A stretch of 64,000 nt of DNA from Endotrypanum monterogeii. Taxonomy: Eukaryota; Euglenozoa; Kinetoplastea; Trypanosomatida; Trypanosomatidae. Below the pieces are notes generated by a model that saw only the letters and a program-made list of their open reading frames with translations, was not told the origin of the DNA and did no database searches. The stretch lies in the NCBI GenBank assembly GCA_000333855.2, contig CM007320.1, positions 2,585,684 to 2,649,683 on the forward strand, written 5' to 3'. This document shows positions 1 to 10,444 of this stretch, piece by piece. Positions within the stretch are counted from its first letter, which is position 1, and every line of letters starts with the position of its first letter. The position numbers and the translations under genes were made by a program.

Positions 1-1512
1 CGCGCAGCAGCTGCTGCGCGGGCAGCGACACGATGCGCGGGTTCTCTTTCTGTGTGTTCGTGTGCCCATATGCCGGGCGTGTCGCCGCCGCGCTGCTGCT
101 TGTGCTTGGTAATTCCTCCTGTTCATGTTCCCGCCACGCTCGAAACGTATACCTCCCTGTCTCGTCGCACCAGATGCGCTCAGTGGTAGGGTTGTGTGTG
201 TGTGTGTGTGGCCAGGCGCTCTGGTGTGTCTTTGCCCCCTCTTTTTCTTTGTGTATCTCCACTTGTTCTGTTATTATCGAGACTTTTCTGATGCGTGTTG
301 GGAGTGCGTATCTTTTTGCTTTTTGGGTGTAATAATTTCGATATTTCCGGTAATAAGGCATTTCCTTCGAGTAATGGGCTTTTGTTTGCTGATACGTTTT
401 AATCCAGTATCACCAGATCACCCAGGATTCGCGCGGCGGCATCGTCTAGTCCGCTCACCGCGAACGCTTTGCCTGGCTGATCGGGGATATAGATTTTGTT
501 TTCGTGTAACTTTTTTTTTGTTTTCTGGCCCTCACTTTATTTGTGAAGTCACGTATATTTCTGTAGCGGCGGATAATTGCTGTTTTGTTCGATGTGTTCG
601 TGCTTGTAAGTACATCTTGTAGAGCTTTTTTTCTTGTCCCTCTTTATTTATCCCCGCGGTGGTCCCACTTTTCACCCCTTTTCCTGCCTTCCTCCTTTTG
701 TTTTACTGATCGGCTCTGTTCACCAAACAACTTCACGCTTTGGCAATACCTCTTCATGTTATCTTGTGCTTTTCCGCACTCGTGAGAACGCGCGACTTGC
801 GCGTACGTCAAAAGAAAAAGAAATTACCATTGTTTTCGTGTATGGTCGCGACGCTGGTAGTTTCTTTCGCCCTATCCATGCGATTCTTTCCTTTCGCACC
901 TGTCATGACTTCTCAGTTATTCTCTGAGAGACGAGGCGATCTGGCTGCTGGCTTGATTACACGCCTCTGTCGTTTCAAATTTTTCCCTCAAGTCGAGAAG
1001 GGGAAATAGGGTAAAGACAAATGATGAGCAAATGTAAGGGGCGGCGCGCCAGCTGGTGGCGGTAGTGGGGTCGGTGGAAAGAAATTATATTGAAGAAAAT
1101 AGACCGATGCCCTCCCCTGACTGCTGCTCTCCTTGAGATACACGCTTGTTCATCTTCCACAGAAACCTGTGGATGCTTGATGGAGGCAAAACCCACGCGA
1201 ACAGGTCATTCAGTTAGATGAGTTGTCTATGCAGATGCACCCACCGACCAGACATGAGCGGTGTGACGAAGCTCATCTCCCTCAAAGCTCAAATCAAAAA
1301 AAAAAATAATCTTCTGCCATACTGTCGCTTTTCGCTTTTTTCTTCTGTTCCTGAACATCCACACTTCTCTGTGCGCATTGTCTCGGGGTGCATTCGTTTA
1401 TACTTATATGATCGTGTGTGCCCTGATGGTTCCCACTCTTTTCTCTTGTCACTCGCCTGAACCACAGAAGTCCTCATCCCTCACTCCTTTGCGTCTCTTG
1501 CATTTCTCAGCG
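1..1512. other. Intergenic / UTR region upstream of RIO1
   Basis: No convincing gene is visible. The first 20 bases form a perfect palindrome, and the first 45 or so are GC-rich, so they could be the tail of an upstream coding region; in the frame from base 2 the sequence is open until a stop at 110-112, but this is too short to judge. The rest is T- and GT-rich spacer typical of trypanosomatid untranslated regions. Pyrimidine-rich sequence around 1319-1370 followed by AGs near 1468 and at 1509-1510 could supply the spliced-leader acceptor of RIO1. Confidence 0.6.
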
Positions 1513-3141
1513 ATGTGTGATACCAAGCACACCGACAAGGATGAGGGACTGCTCCAGTACATGGTGGCGGGCAGTACCCTCGCTGATATTGTCTCATCCG
1601 AGGAAGACGACTATTATGACGCTTACTTCGATGCGCCGGAGGCAAAGGTGGAGGGGGGCTCCTGCATCGGATCGGGCGACATGCCCACCGGTACGGGTAC
1701 CAATGCCCAGGGTGCCGCGACGTCGCTCGCCAAGTTTCAGCCCGTCCAGCACAAGAATGCAGATGCGAAGGTGCTCAATAGAATCCGCATTGACGACTAC
1801 TATGACGGCCACAGCAGCGGCGGTGGCACCAGCGGTGGTGCACAGTCTAACCAACGAGTACTCAATGAGCTACGGAACATGACCATGTCTAGTCGATTTG
1901 TTCAGAACGCGGGGTCGAAAAATGTGGATCGCTCCGAGCGGGCGACCGTGGAGAATGTATTGGACCCTCGCACTCGCCTCATCTTATACAAGCTTGTCAA
2001 CAGCGGCATTCTCAAAGAGATCAACGGATGTGTTTCTACAGGTAAGGAGGCAAATGTGTACTACGCCGTGAGCGGTGATGGCGCACCCGCAGCCCTGAAG
2101 GTCTACAAGACGTCGATTCTCTCATTTAAGGATCGGGATCAGTACGTTTCGGGGGAATTTCGCTTCCAGCGCTACTGCAAAAGCAATCCTCGAAAAATGG
2201 TGCGTACGTGGGCTGAGAAAGAGGCGCGGAACCTCATTCGCCTACAGGACGGCGGCGTCCTTGCACCCGCGGTGAAGCTGCTCCGACAGCACGTACTGAT
2301 TATGGAGTTCCTCGGCGAGGATGGATGGCCAGCGCCGCGGCTGAAGGAGGTCAAGTTTCCGTCCATGAAGGCACTGGACAAGTGCTACCTCGATCTCTGT
2401 TGCACGATGCGCAAGATGTACGCGCGGAGTCATTTGATCCACGGAGATCTCTCTGAGTACAATTTATTGCTGTACCGCGGTCGTGTTGTCGTAATTGACG
2501 TCTCGCAGTCCGTCGAGTACGACCACCCGCGTTCTATGAATTTTTTGCGACGTGATATTGTCAATGTTAACAGCTTCTTCCGCTCGCAAGGGCTCAAAGA
2601 GTTGTTCACTCTGCAAGATCTTTTCCATTTTATTACGGCTGATCCCGCGAGGACTGGATGGCAACGTTGCCAGGGCCCACCAAACGATGAGGAGCTCATG
2701 GCGCGACTGAAGGAGATCCGTGACAGCTACGAGGTGAGTGGCGCTGTTCCCGTCGATGCGGAGCAGGCTAAGGTAGATGAGCAGGTTTTTCTTAACATCG
2801 CAGTGCCCCGTTCCCTAAACGAAATATCTGATCGTGTCGCGCCAAATAAGGAAGTTGCTAAATTTGTCGAGGGCATGACCGCCGCTCCTGCGACTGCACA
2901 GGGGCAGGGCGAAGACGACACCGATAGCGAAGAAAGCGAGAATGAGGATGACAGGGGCTCTGAAACCAGTAATGGAGACTCGCCGATAAAGGCGAAGGCG
3001 CCTCCCCAAGCGGTTTTGGCAAACATGTCCAAGGAGGAGCGGAAGGAGCATCGGAAGGCCGTGAAGAAGGCCAACCAGGAGAGGCGTGTGGAGAAAAAAA
3101 AGAAAAGTGGTGCCACCAAAAAGGCAAAGGAAAGACGTTGA
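1513..3141 (+). CDS. RIO1: RIO1-type atypical serine/threonine kinase
   Basis: 542 aa. RIO1 kinases bind pre-40S ribosomal particles and act in late 18S rRNA maturation in the cytoplasm. The kinase core runs roughly from residue 145 to 400. It has a flexible P-loop-like segment STGKEANVYYA near residue 174, the catalytic loop HGDLSEYN near 310 carrying the catalytic Asp, and IDVSQ near 328 with the metal-binding Asp; the IDVSQ form separates RIO1 from RIO2. The acidic N-terminal region and the acidic then Lys/Arg-rich C-terminal tail (about 450-542) match the family plan. The ATG at 1513 was chosen because it opens the soluble N-terminus. The frame is open further upstream and has in-frame ATGs at 1408 and 1426, which would add a hydrophobic leader unlikely for this family. 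Identity is firm; the exact start is less certain. Confidence 0.93.
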   Translation: MCDTKHTDKDEGLLQYMVAGSTLADIVSSEEDDYYDAYFDAPEAKVEGGSCIGSGDMPTGTGTNAQGAATSLAKFQPVQHKNADAKVLNRIRIDDYYDGHSSGGGTSGGAQSNQRVLNELRNMTMSSRFVQNAGSKNVDRSERATVENVLDPRTRLILYKLVNSGILKEINGCVSTGKEANVYYAVSGDGAPAALKVYKTSILSFKDRDQYVSGEFRFQRYCKSNPRKMVRTWAEKEARNLIRLQDGGVLAPAVKLLRQHVLIMEFLGEDGWPAPRLKEVKFPSMKALDKCYLDLCCTMRKMYARSHLIHGDLSEYNLLLYRGRVVVIDVSQSVEYDHPRSMNFLRRDIVNVNSFFRSQGLKELFTLQDLFHFITADPARTGWQRCQGPPNDEELMARLKEIRDSYEVSGAVPVDAEQAKVDEQVFLNIAVPRSLNEISDRVAPNKEVAKFVEGMTAAPATAQGQGEDDTDSEESENEDDRGSETSNGDSPIKAKAPPQAVLANMSKEERKEHRKAVKKANQERRVEKKKKSGATKKAKERR

Positions 3142-4571
3142 GAGGAGGGAAAAAAAATGAGGTAAGTAGGGCAGGAAGCGGCGTTCTGGCGTTCGACACA
3201 CTATTGGGGTCTTGTTTTCGTCCTCCCTCCCCCTCCCCACACCGTTTCCCTCCTCAATTTGACTCTTTTCTTGGATCCCCGCTTACTCATGAAAAAATTG
3301 TCTTTGGGAGAGGAGGTATATCTCTGCCGCAGCTATCTAGGAAGTGCTTTGTTGATAATGTGTGGCTGTTTTTGTGGGTATGATCTCTATTTTGAGCGCC
3401 TGGGCACGATGCCCCAGCATCGTGACTATGCTTAATTCCCTGACACACTTTATTGTATTGTCCGCATGTGTGTGCTTGGCTGCCTACCCTGTTACATCCA
3501 TACAACTAGATTTACTTCGAATGCGGAAAGGTTGGAAGAGAACAACAACGATTAATGATTTCTGTGCTTTTTTTTGTTGTGTGTGCATGCTTGTGTGTGT
3601 GTGTGTGGGTGTGGGTAGCGGTGGTGGTGCACCAATGCACGAATTATTTTTCTGTGTGCAAACGCGGGGATCTTCGCGTAGAGTGAACATTAAAAAAAAA
3701 TTAATTAAAGAAAAGGCGGATCGTTTTCGGCGTTTTTTAAATGCCTAAACATTTGGACGGCGTATTTACGTGTCCCCATAGTGACTCTGCGCTCTCCGTC
3801 ATACTCCTCCCCCCCTCTTCCTCTTCCTCAGTGCTTCGCTCGGTTGCTTCGATTGCCAATGCGTTTGATGGTGGTCAAACAGAGTTCTGCTTCGCATAAA
3901 ATAAAAATATATACCGTCTCGTTCCTGCCTTCGCCGTTCGGACTTTGATCCACAAAAGTGATTCGTTTGATTTCCTGCCCTGTTATGACGTAATCTTCCA
4001 CGAAGGCGGGTTCAACTGCGGTTGGCTGTTGGGGTGTACGCCCGCGTCGTCTCTCTTTCTTTCTTTCTCTGTGCGTGTGTGTGCTCGGTAGACAGATTTG
4101 ATACCGTGCAACAGTAGCTACAGCAAGTTACGTCTGACATTTCCAGTGACGCCAAGTGAAATGTTGAGTACTAGATATTTAATGAAATCTCTCCCGTCTC
4201 TATTACTGTACACTATGTTGTTCACTCATTTCCGCTGTTTCTTTTCTGTACGGCATTTTTTTTTTGTCCGTTGTTTGTCCACCAATTCTCCAAGGGTGGA
4301 CGAGTAGCCGTCTTCTATCTACTCGATTCCCCCGTCTACCCCGTATACACACACATACAAACACACAATCAGGGCAGGTAAATTCCGAATTTGGAGAGTG
4401 TCAAGGGCTTTCACCTACACAATTGAGTCCTTATTGTATAACGCGAACGTCTGGTTGGTCGTCGTCGCATATCACTGCCCAGTCTCAAACACGACCGCAT
4501 ACAACCGATAGGGAGCGCGAGGAACACTAGATACATATCTATCGAAGTAAGCACGGACGCTGCCGATCATA
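3142..4571. other. Intergenic region RIO1 to small membrane protein
   Basis: No gene recognised. It contains a GT-rich microsatellite near 3592-3610, A- and T-rich stretches, and a strong T-rich tract near 4237-4270 followed by AG near 4291, a good candidate trans-splice signal for the next gene. Short open frames here have low-complexity Cys/Val/Phe-rich translations and are not supported. Confidence 0.6.
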
Positions 4572-5219
4572 ATGTTCCGCTTATCGACCCGAAGGTTTCT
4601 GTTCGACAAGCTAAGCCAGACAAAGCTGGGGTCCGAAGTCCTGGCCCAGACACGCAGCGAGATGCGGCACCTCGAGCGGAAAGACAACATGCTCATGCGG
4701 TTCATGACACGGCGTCGCCCGATCGACTACTTAGCGATTGAGGTGGACGGCCCAATCACGAGGGAGCTGCATCCGTCTTTCCGTCACGTGAAGAACTTCA
4801 TTACATGTCTGTTCTTCGTGCCCTTTGTTGTGCTGCTCGTCACTGGCTACCTCCAGCCCACCTACTACCTCCTCGTGCCCACTGGCTTGGTGCCCTACGA
4901 TCACTATGTCCAGATGTGGTCTTTCTCCAACTGGGCGATTTTGTTGGCCGGGCAGCTGTTCTTCGCGCTCGTAGTGTACGACTTCTCCGTGTATGTGCGC
5001 TACCCGATGTTTGCCTACTTGTTAGCACCAGCCTACCGTAGGATGGGCTGGCTACGCCCTCCCCCACCTGCAAGTCTCACGGTAGAACAATTGAAGGCCG
5101 GTGCACCTCGCCGTGCGCCGGCACGACCGCTTGGACGGCCTTTCGCCGATGTGCGACAAGAAACGAAGGTGCCTGTATCGACGAGGACGACTTCATTCGG
5201 TCGCGTGCGGCGACCATGA
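4572..5219 (+). CDS. Probable mitochondrial membrane protein, unknown function
   Basis: 215 aa, not recognised as a named family. The N-terminus (MFRLSTRRFLFDKL) is basic and amphipathic with no acidic residue until the Asp at position 12, which looks like a mitochondrial presequence. Two hydrophobic helices follow: about residues 77-103 (starting FITCLFFVPFVV) and about 117-138 (WAILLAGQLFFALVV). The C-terminal 60 residues are Pro/Arg-rich and probably soluble. Size and plan resemble small inner-membrane subunits or assembly factors of respiratory complexes, but that is inference from shape only. GC-rich coding composition between AT-richer spacers and a clean ATG at 4572 support a real gene. 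Confidence 0.75.
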   Translation: MFRLSTRRFLFDKLSQTKLGSEVLAQTRSEMRHLERKDNMLMRFMTRRRPIDYLAIEVDGPITRELHPSFRHVKNFITCLFFVPFVVLLVTGYLQPTYYLLVPTGLVPYDHYVQMWSFSNWAILLAGQLFFALVVYDFSVYVRYPMFAYLLAPAYRRMGWLRPPPPASLTVEQLKAGAPRRAPARPLGRPFADVRQETKVPVSTRTTSFGRVRRP

Positions 5220-6118
5220 TTAGTGGAGACCTCTGCTTTCTCCCATCGCTCCTGCTCACCACTGCATTGATTTACCACAGACGTACTTAATCTTGTGTGT
5301 GACACACTCACAATGGCGCACGCGTAAACATAAAGGAATACACCCGCAGAGAGAGCAAGGTGGAAGTACGGTGCACTGCGGGATGGTGGGGGGGGGGGGA
5401 GCGAGAAGCTGTCTCACCGTTAGCTGCGCGCCCTCAAATCTTTCACACTCCACACTCCTCTTGGGTAATGTACACTTTAAAATCCAAATTTCCTTTCCCT
5501 ATCCTCACTGTGCGCGCCGCTCGCTTGTCTCTGTTGTGGAGGCAGTAGCTTCGACTTCAGCGCTTCGTGCAGGGACCACGTTCCCGGCGTACCTGCCGCT
5601 TCCCTGAAGTGCCTCGCCCGACGTGTACTCCGCTGTCTCCCGGGGCAATGTATGTGGTCTATATGTATTCTTTTTCCCGTTTGTCACACTGGCCTCTCTT
5701 TTCTTTCCACTTATTCGAACGCTCCTTTAATACACGTCGGCTCTTTGCACAGTTGTTGCATGCTGTGTACCGGACACCGATCTGTAGTATTTGGCTTAAT
5801 CGAGTTAGCCCTCGCTGTTGGCGAGTCCTGCGGTGTGTGTCGCGTTCATCTATATATCTGTAGAGAGAGATTTGTGTTACAGCCATTGCAGCTTCATCAT
5901 TTTCGCTGTCTGTAGCGTGGCTATCGTTACTCACACCTTCCATTTTAGGGTACTCCACCGAAGTCCATTTTAAATTATCGACGTCTGGCAGTCACCACTC
6001 GGGGCTTTCCCACACAGCGGTTTCTCACATTGACGCGTTGGCACGAGCTTCAGCGTAGTCGTGCTCTTGACCTTGTGTTCTTCCCTTTTTTTTTTCGAAA
6101 TATTTCAGTCGTATATCA
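5220..6118. other. Intergenic region before Sec24
   Basis: No gene recognised. There is a run of ten G near 5390 and pyrimidine-rich sequence through most of the span, ending in the clear acceptor tract used by Sec24. Confidence 0.6.
6077..6108 (+). promoter_or_regulatory. Predicted spliced-leader acceptor for Sec24
   Basis: A long T/C tract ends in TTTCAG at 6108, only 10 nt before the ATG at 6119. This is the closest AG downstream of the tract and predicts a very short 5' UTR. The site is inferred, not mapped. Confidence 0.55.
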
Positions 6119-9034
6119 ATGATGTACTCTCCCGGTGCCATGTACGCAGAGGCGTATCATAACCAGATGGCTAATGCCGCCGCTAAGGCAAAGCAGGAGC
6201 CGCCCCCCGCCAACCTCCATCACACCTTTGAGGACCCCAATCACATCTACACGGGCCCCCAATCTGTCCAGGGACACAGCCCCAATCCGTCAGTGCAACT
6301 GCCTCCACATCAGACCTTGCCGCTGGGTGCACCTGCAGGCTACCCTCCTGTGGGGGCCACAGCTTCCTTCAGTCAATCGCAGAGTCACCCTTCATATGTG
6401 TCTCCATACAGCCAGATGGATCCATATGGGAGTGCTTACGGCGCTACACAGCTTCAGCAGGGCTACGCCCCTTACGCGCCTCCTCCTCCTCTTACGCAGC
6501 CTTCAGTACAGCAGCAACAGACACAACCGTATGCCACGCAGCACCAGCCTTCACATCCCCAGTACGGCAACTACACACAGCCGTCTGTGCCTTATGCTCA
6601 GCAGCTTCAGGTGCATCCGCAGCCCAATCAGCAATACAATGTGCCAGGCTACTCGCAGCAACAGAACCCCGACCTCATTCGTGTCACGCAGGTACAGATG
6701 CGTAATAGCAGCAATAAGCCCGGGGCTCTTTGTGACCACTCTAGTGTGCCGCGTTTGATGCCGGGGGACATCGAAGAAGACCTCGAGCAGCGGATGCCTG
6801 CACCAATGCACATCAGACCAACTAGCCGCATTTGCGTACGACCGACAATGGATACGTTTCCCCAGACGCAGCAGCTGGCAGACTCCGTTAGCTTACCCAT
6901 CGGCATCCATTTTCGTCCCTTTGCTGAGCCACGGCTGAACGAGGTGGACCTATCGAACAAGGGAAACGCGATGGTTCGGTGCAAGTCGTGTGGCGCTTAC
7001 ATTAATCCATTCACCACGTTCACCGACGCTAGCGATGGCTCACGGTGGCAGTGTATCCTGTGTAAGCACATGAACGTGACACCCCGTGCCTACTACAGCC
7101 GCATCGATCCTCAGACAGGTCAGCTCGAGGACATCATGAGTCGCCCGGAGCTGTTGAACTGCAGCGTGGACTTCTACGCGACGCCAGAGTTCCTGAAGCG
7201 CCCGCCGCGCCGACCTGCATTCCTGCTGATGTTGGACTGTTCCTTCTCTGCGGTAGCATCCGGTCTACTGGAGGCGATGTGCCGCGGTGCCCTCGCTGCG
7301 CTGGAGGCCCTGAAGGACGATGACGGGCTGTACATGGGCATCATGGGCTTTGACCGCACTGTCTACTTCTTCAGTTTGCGCTCGACCCTGAGCGCGCCGC
7401 GCATGATGGTGTGCCCAGACACCGTTCATGATAGCGCCAACGTGAATGATGACTTCAAACTGGAGACGGTAGAGCTGCCGTGTCCGGCGAGCGACATGGT
7501 AGTTTCCGTGAAGGAGTCGTATCACCTCCTCCGCACAGTGCTTGAGTCCATCCCGCAAACATTCGCTGCAACAAAGGAGGTCGGCTGCGCTTTTGGCCCC
7601 GCTTTGGCAGCTGCTGTGACGATGTTGGAGGCGAGTGGAGGGAAAATACTTGCCAGCATTACAAGTATACCATCCGAGGGGGATGGAAAGCTGAAGCACC
7701 GCTTCGATCCCGCGAAATTGTCTAATCAGCCGAAGGAGTACACCATGTGCTCGCCGGCGAGCGACTGGTACAAGCAGCGCGCGCTGGCGTGTTCCAATAG
7801 CGCCATCTCAGTCGACCTTTTCGTGGGCGCGAACAACGATGTGGACCTGACGACGATATCCCCACTCGCGCGGTTCACATCGGGCTCAATTCATCGAGCT
7901 ACTGCTGTGACCATGAGCGGCATGGCGGATCAGGTCCAGCGCTCCTATTTGCGTTTCACTGCCTTTGACTGTACCCTGCGTGTACGCACCTCTAAGGGTC
8001 TCATCGTACCCAACTTTTACGGCCACTGTCACGTGCGGGTGCCTGATTTGCTAGTGCTGCCCATCGCCGACGAGGACTCTGCGTATTCGATCGAGTTCAA
8101 AATGGGGCCAAACTACACAGCCAAGTATGCCTACGTACAGTTTGCTGTCGTCTACACGACACGCTCGCGGGAGCGTCGGATTCGCGTACACACCGTTCAG
8201 ATACCTGTGTCTCCTTCTATTGGGCAGGTCATCAACTCCATTAATTCCCTTGGCATGTCATGTTTTCTCGCCAAAATGTGTGTCGATGCGGCAGTCAACG
8301 GTCCATTTGCACGGGCACAGGATAAAATAACGGAGAAGCTGACGACCGCGTGGAAGGTGGCAATGAAGCAGATTGCAGCGCAGGGAATGCGGCCGAGTTC
8401 TGGCGTCTTATTGATTCCGGAAAGTATGCGCTTCATTCCGCAGTTGCTCTGTGGATTCTTTCGGTGCGCGGCCACTGGTCTCGCAACAGTGCGACCGCTG
8501 CCGCCCGATGAGCGCATTGCAACTATGTCCTCGGTGATGTCGTGCCCGGTAGAGGCTATGGTGCCGTGGTATGTGACGTGGACGTACGTTGTCTATGCTC
8601 CAGAGGAGGACGTTGACCGGTTGCCAGCCGCCATTTTTTCCTCTGAGCAATGTGTCCACCGCGAGGGCGTCTATCTCATCAACGTCGGTGCCGTCATTGT
8701 GTTGTGGTTTGGCAAACAAGTCCACCCAGACATATTTCAGCTGTTTGGGGTCAATCCAGGCGAGGTGGCGTCGGACAGCACAGAAAAGCAAAGGCAGCTC
8801 AGTGCGTCGCCCCAGCAGCTCGAGGCTCTGCGTCAGCGAGTCGAGAGCCTCGTTTGGACACATCGTCAAATTAATCGAGGTTCTTTCGCTGCCGTCATGG
8901 AGCCGTGCATCCAAGGCAACTCCACCTACGAGCCAATGATGAAGCGCGGGATGGGTGAGGACAATACACGCAACCTCATCGCCTACGGATCGTACCTGCG
9001 CAAGGTGTGGGACTCTGTGAGCGCGATTAATTAG
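6119..9034 (+). CDS. SEC24: COPII coat subunit Sec24
   Basis: 971 aa, the usual Sec24 size. Sec24 pairs with Sec23 in the inner COPII coat and selects cargo at ER exit sites. Residues 1-200 are a Pro/Gln/Tyr-rich disordered tail, as in other Sec24 proteins and unlike Sec23. A C-x2-C ... C-x2-C zinc finger sits at about 290-320 (RCKSCGAY ... WQCILCKHMN). The vWA-like trunk follows (RRPAFLLMLDCSFSA near 365), then the beta-sandwich and helical domains, and a gelsolin-like C-terminal region (VYLINVGAVIVLWFGK near 850). Two ATGs stand side by side at 6119 and 6122; the first is used here. Trypanosomes carry more than one Sec24 paralogue; which one this is was not tested. Confidence 0.95.
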   Translation: MMYSPGAMYAEAYHNQMANAAAKAKQEPPPANLHHTFEDPNHIYTGPQSVQGHSPNPSVQLPPHQTLPLGAPAGYPPVGATASFSQSQSHPSYVSPYSQMDPYGSAYGATQLQQGYAPYAPPPPLTQPSVQQQQTQPYATQHQPSHPQYGNYTQPSVPYAQQLQVHPQPNQQYNVPGYSQQQNPDLIRVTQVQMRNSSNKPGALCDHSSVPRLMPGDIEEDLEQRMPAPMHIRPTSRICVRPTMDTFPQTQQLADSVSLPIGIHFRPFAEPRLNEVDLSNKGNAMVRCKSCGAYINPFTTFTDASDGSRWQCILCKHMNVTPRAYYSRIDPQTGQLEDIMSRPELLNCSVDFYATPEFLKRPPRRPAFLLMLDCSFSAVASGLLEAMCRGALAALEALKDDDGLYMGIMGFDRTVYFFSLRSTLSAPRMMVCPDTVHDSANVNDDFKLETVELPCPASDMVVSVKESYHLLRTVLESIPQTFAATKEVGCAFGPALAAAVTMLEASGGKILASITSIPSEGDGKLKHRFDPAKLSNQPKEYTMCSPASDWYKQRALACSNSAISVDLFVGANNDVDLTTISPLARFTSGSIHRATAVTMSGMADQVQRSYLRFTAFDCTLRVRTSKGLIVPNFYGHCHVRVPDLLVLPIADEDSAYSIEFKMGPNYTAKYAYVQFAVVYTTRSRERRIRVHTVQIPVSPSIGQVINSINSLGMSCFLAKMCVDAAVNGPFARAQDKITEKLTTAWKVAMKQIAAQGMRPSSGVLLIPESMRFIPQLLCGFFRCAATGLATVRPLPPDERIATMSSVMSCPVEAMVPWYVTWTYVVYAPEEDVDRLPAAIFSSEQCVHREGVYLINVGAVIVLWFGKQVHPDIFQLFGVNPGEVASDSTEKQRQLSASPQQLEALRQRVESLVWTHRQINRGSFAAVMEPCIQGNSTYEPMMKRGMGEDNTRNLIAYGSYLRKVWDSVSAIN

Positions 9035-9110
9035 CTGTCCTTTCCTTTTTTTTCTTCCCCCCTCCCCTTCCCCCACACAAACGCACCAAATGACAACAGC
9101 AAAGGACACG

Positions 9111-9140
9111 CACACACACATATATATATATATATATATA
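9111..9140. repeat. (CA)n(TA)n microsatellite
   Basis: Five CA units run straight into ten TA units, shortly after the Sec24 stop codon, probably in the 3' UTR. Confidence 0.9.
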
Positions 9141-10388
9141 GTCAGCGTGTAGTGTGCGGGGGCGGGGTACTTACCTTTCATAACTGGAGACAGGCCAAGT
9201 TGATATTTGATCAGTGTGTAGTGGTGACATCACACTGCAGCTGCGTGTGGGTAGTGAGTGAGGCGACCTATCAAACTGGTTGAGCAGCGGTGAAGCGGTG
9301 GGCGTGTCTGCTTACAGTTTGTTTCCTTGTTTTGTGCTCGCGCAAGTAATCGTGAAGCGCACCGCTCTTAGCATGGTTCTCCTGCCTGCGTTTAGAAAAG
9401 AATTTCCTAACTGTTGCTTTTCTCTCTCGTTTGCTTATGGAGTGTTGGATGACATTTTTTCCCCTCCCCTTCCTTGATCATTTTATGTTTTCATGTGTTT
9501 TCGGTGTTTAGCGGTGTAGGTGCGCGATTTTTGTGTGTGCTGTGTGTTCTTTTTTTTTATCGAATAAAAGGATGTGTATAGGGAAAGGAGGTGGGCAGAC
9601 CTCTCTCGGTCAGACAAACCTTTCTGCCCTCCCTTCTTGAGCAAGACAGGTTCAAGCAACCTAACACGGTTGCATCTCGTGCACTAACTCTTCCGCGCCG
9701 AAGGGGTCGACCACTCGCAGACGCGCCACTGAAAAAAGATTAACGCAACATCGCCTCTGAAGAGGCCAACTACTCGTGCTCCTGTTAGGTGTTTATCTTT
9801 AAAAAAAAAAAGGTGCAAATGCCCGCCTACGGTCGCCTCCGCATATTTATTGTGCGCTGTAATGTTTGACTAAAGCAGATCTGTGTCATGTGTCTGGCAG
9901 TGTGTTGCACCCCAATTTAGCTTCAGCACTTCACGGAAGCAGTGTCGTCGCTGATCAACTGCGTGCTTCCTGTACGTGGGCCGGAGGTGGGTGGGCGAAT
10001 ATTTGCGTGAAGACGCTCTTTGACGCCCTTCTTCTCCCCTCCAGGCCCTCGGTATCAGGAAAAAGGGGGAAAAAAGCGCTCGATAAGGGTTTCTGTCTGC
10101 CAGTTGGTCACGCTTTGCGCCCTGCATACGCAGAGGGGGGCGCCTGTTCAAGGGGCTGTGAACATGTTCACCACTACACATCTGATTACGGTTCAGTCTT
10201 TTCTCTCCGTGTGATTCTTCCCAACAACGGTGTTCCTGGGGACCATTGGCGCCACGCGAATTGACTCCACGAGTGTCCACGAACAACGTTCCAGTCAACG
10301 CAACCGAAACATCAACAAAAAAGTAGCGAAAACAAAAACAAAAAAACAGCTGAGAACCCCACCGGGGAAAACATACATATACACAAAT

Positions 10389-10429
<41 letters not shown>

Positions 10430-10430
10430 T
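10389..10430. repeat. (AC)n(AT)n microsatellite just before an ATG
   Basis: AC repeats pass into a long AT repeat that ends about 15 nt before the ATG at 10445, so the repeat probably lies in the 5' UTR of the next gene. Confidence 0.9.
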
Positions 10431-10444
10431 CACTAAATAACGAC

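Larger units (their letters stand above)
9035..10444. other. Intergenic region after Sec24
   Basis: No gene recognised. Contains two compound CA/TA microsatellites (annotated separately), several T-rich tracts such as those near 9458 and 9549, and A-rich sequence from 10310 onward that leads directly into the next ATG. Confidence 0.6.

Noticed and set aside
33..1009. Several overlapping open frames at the start of the window (for example 33-332, 125-622, 634-927)
   Set aside because: They are rich in Cys, Phe, Val and Ser from GT- and T-rich spacer sequence, overlap one another in different frames and show no protein-family features.
1378..1512. In-frame N-terminal extension of RIO1
   Set aside because: It begins at TTG, adds a hydrophobic leader unexpected for RIO1, and the acceptor signals lie within it.
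8408..9181. 257-residue minus-strand open frame opposite Sec24
   Set aside because: It is a reverse-strand shadow of the Sec24 coding region that runs into the CA/TA repeat; no family match is apparent.
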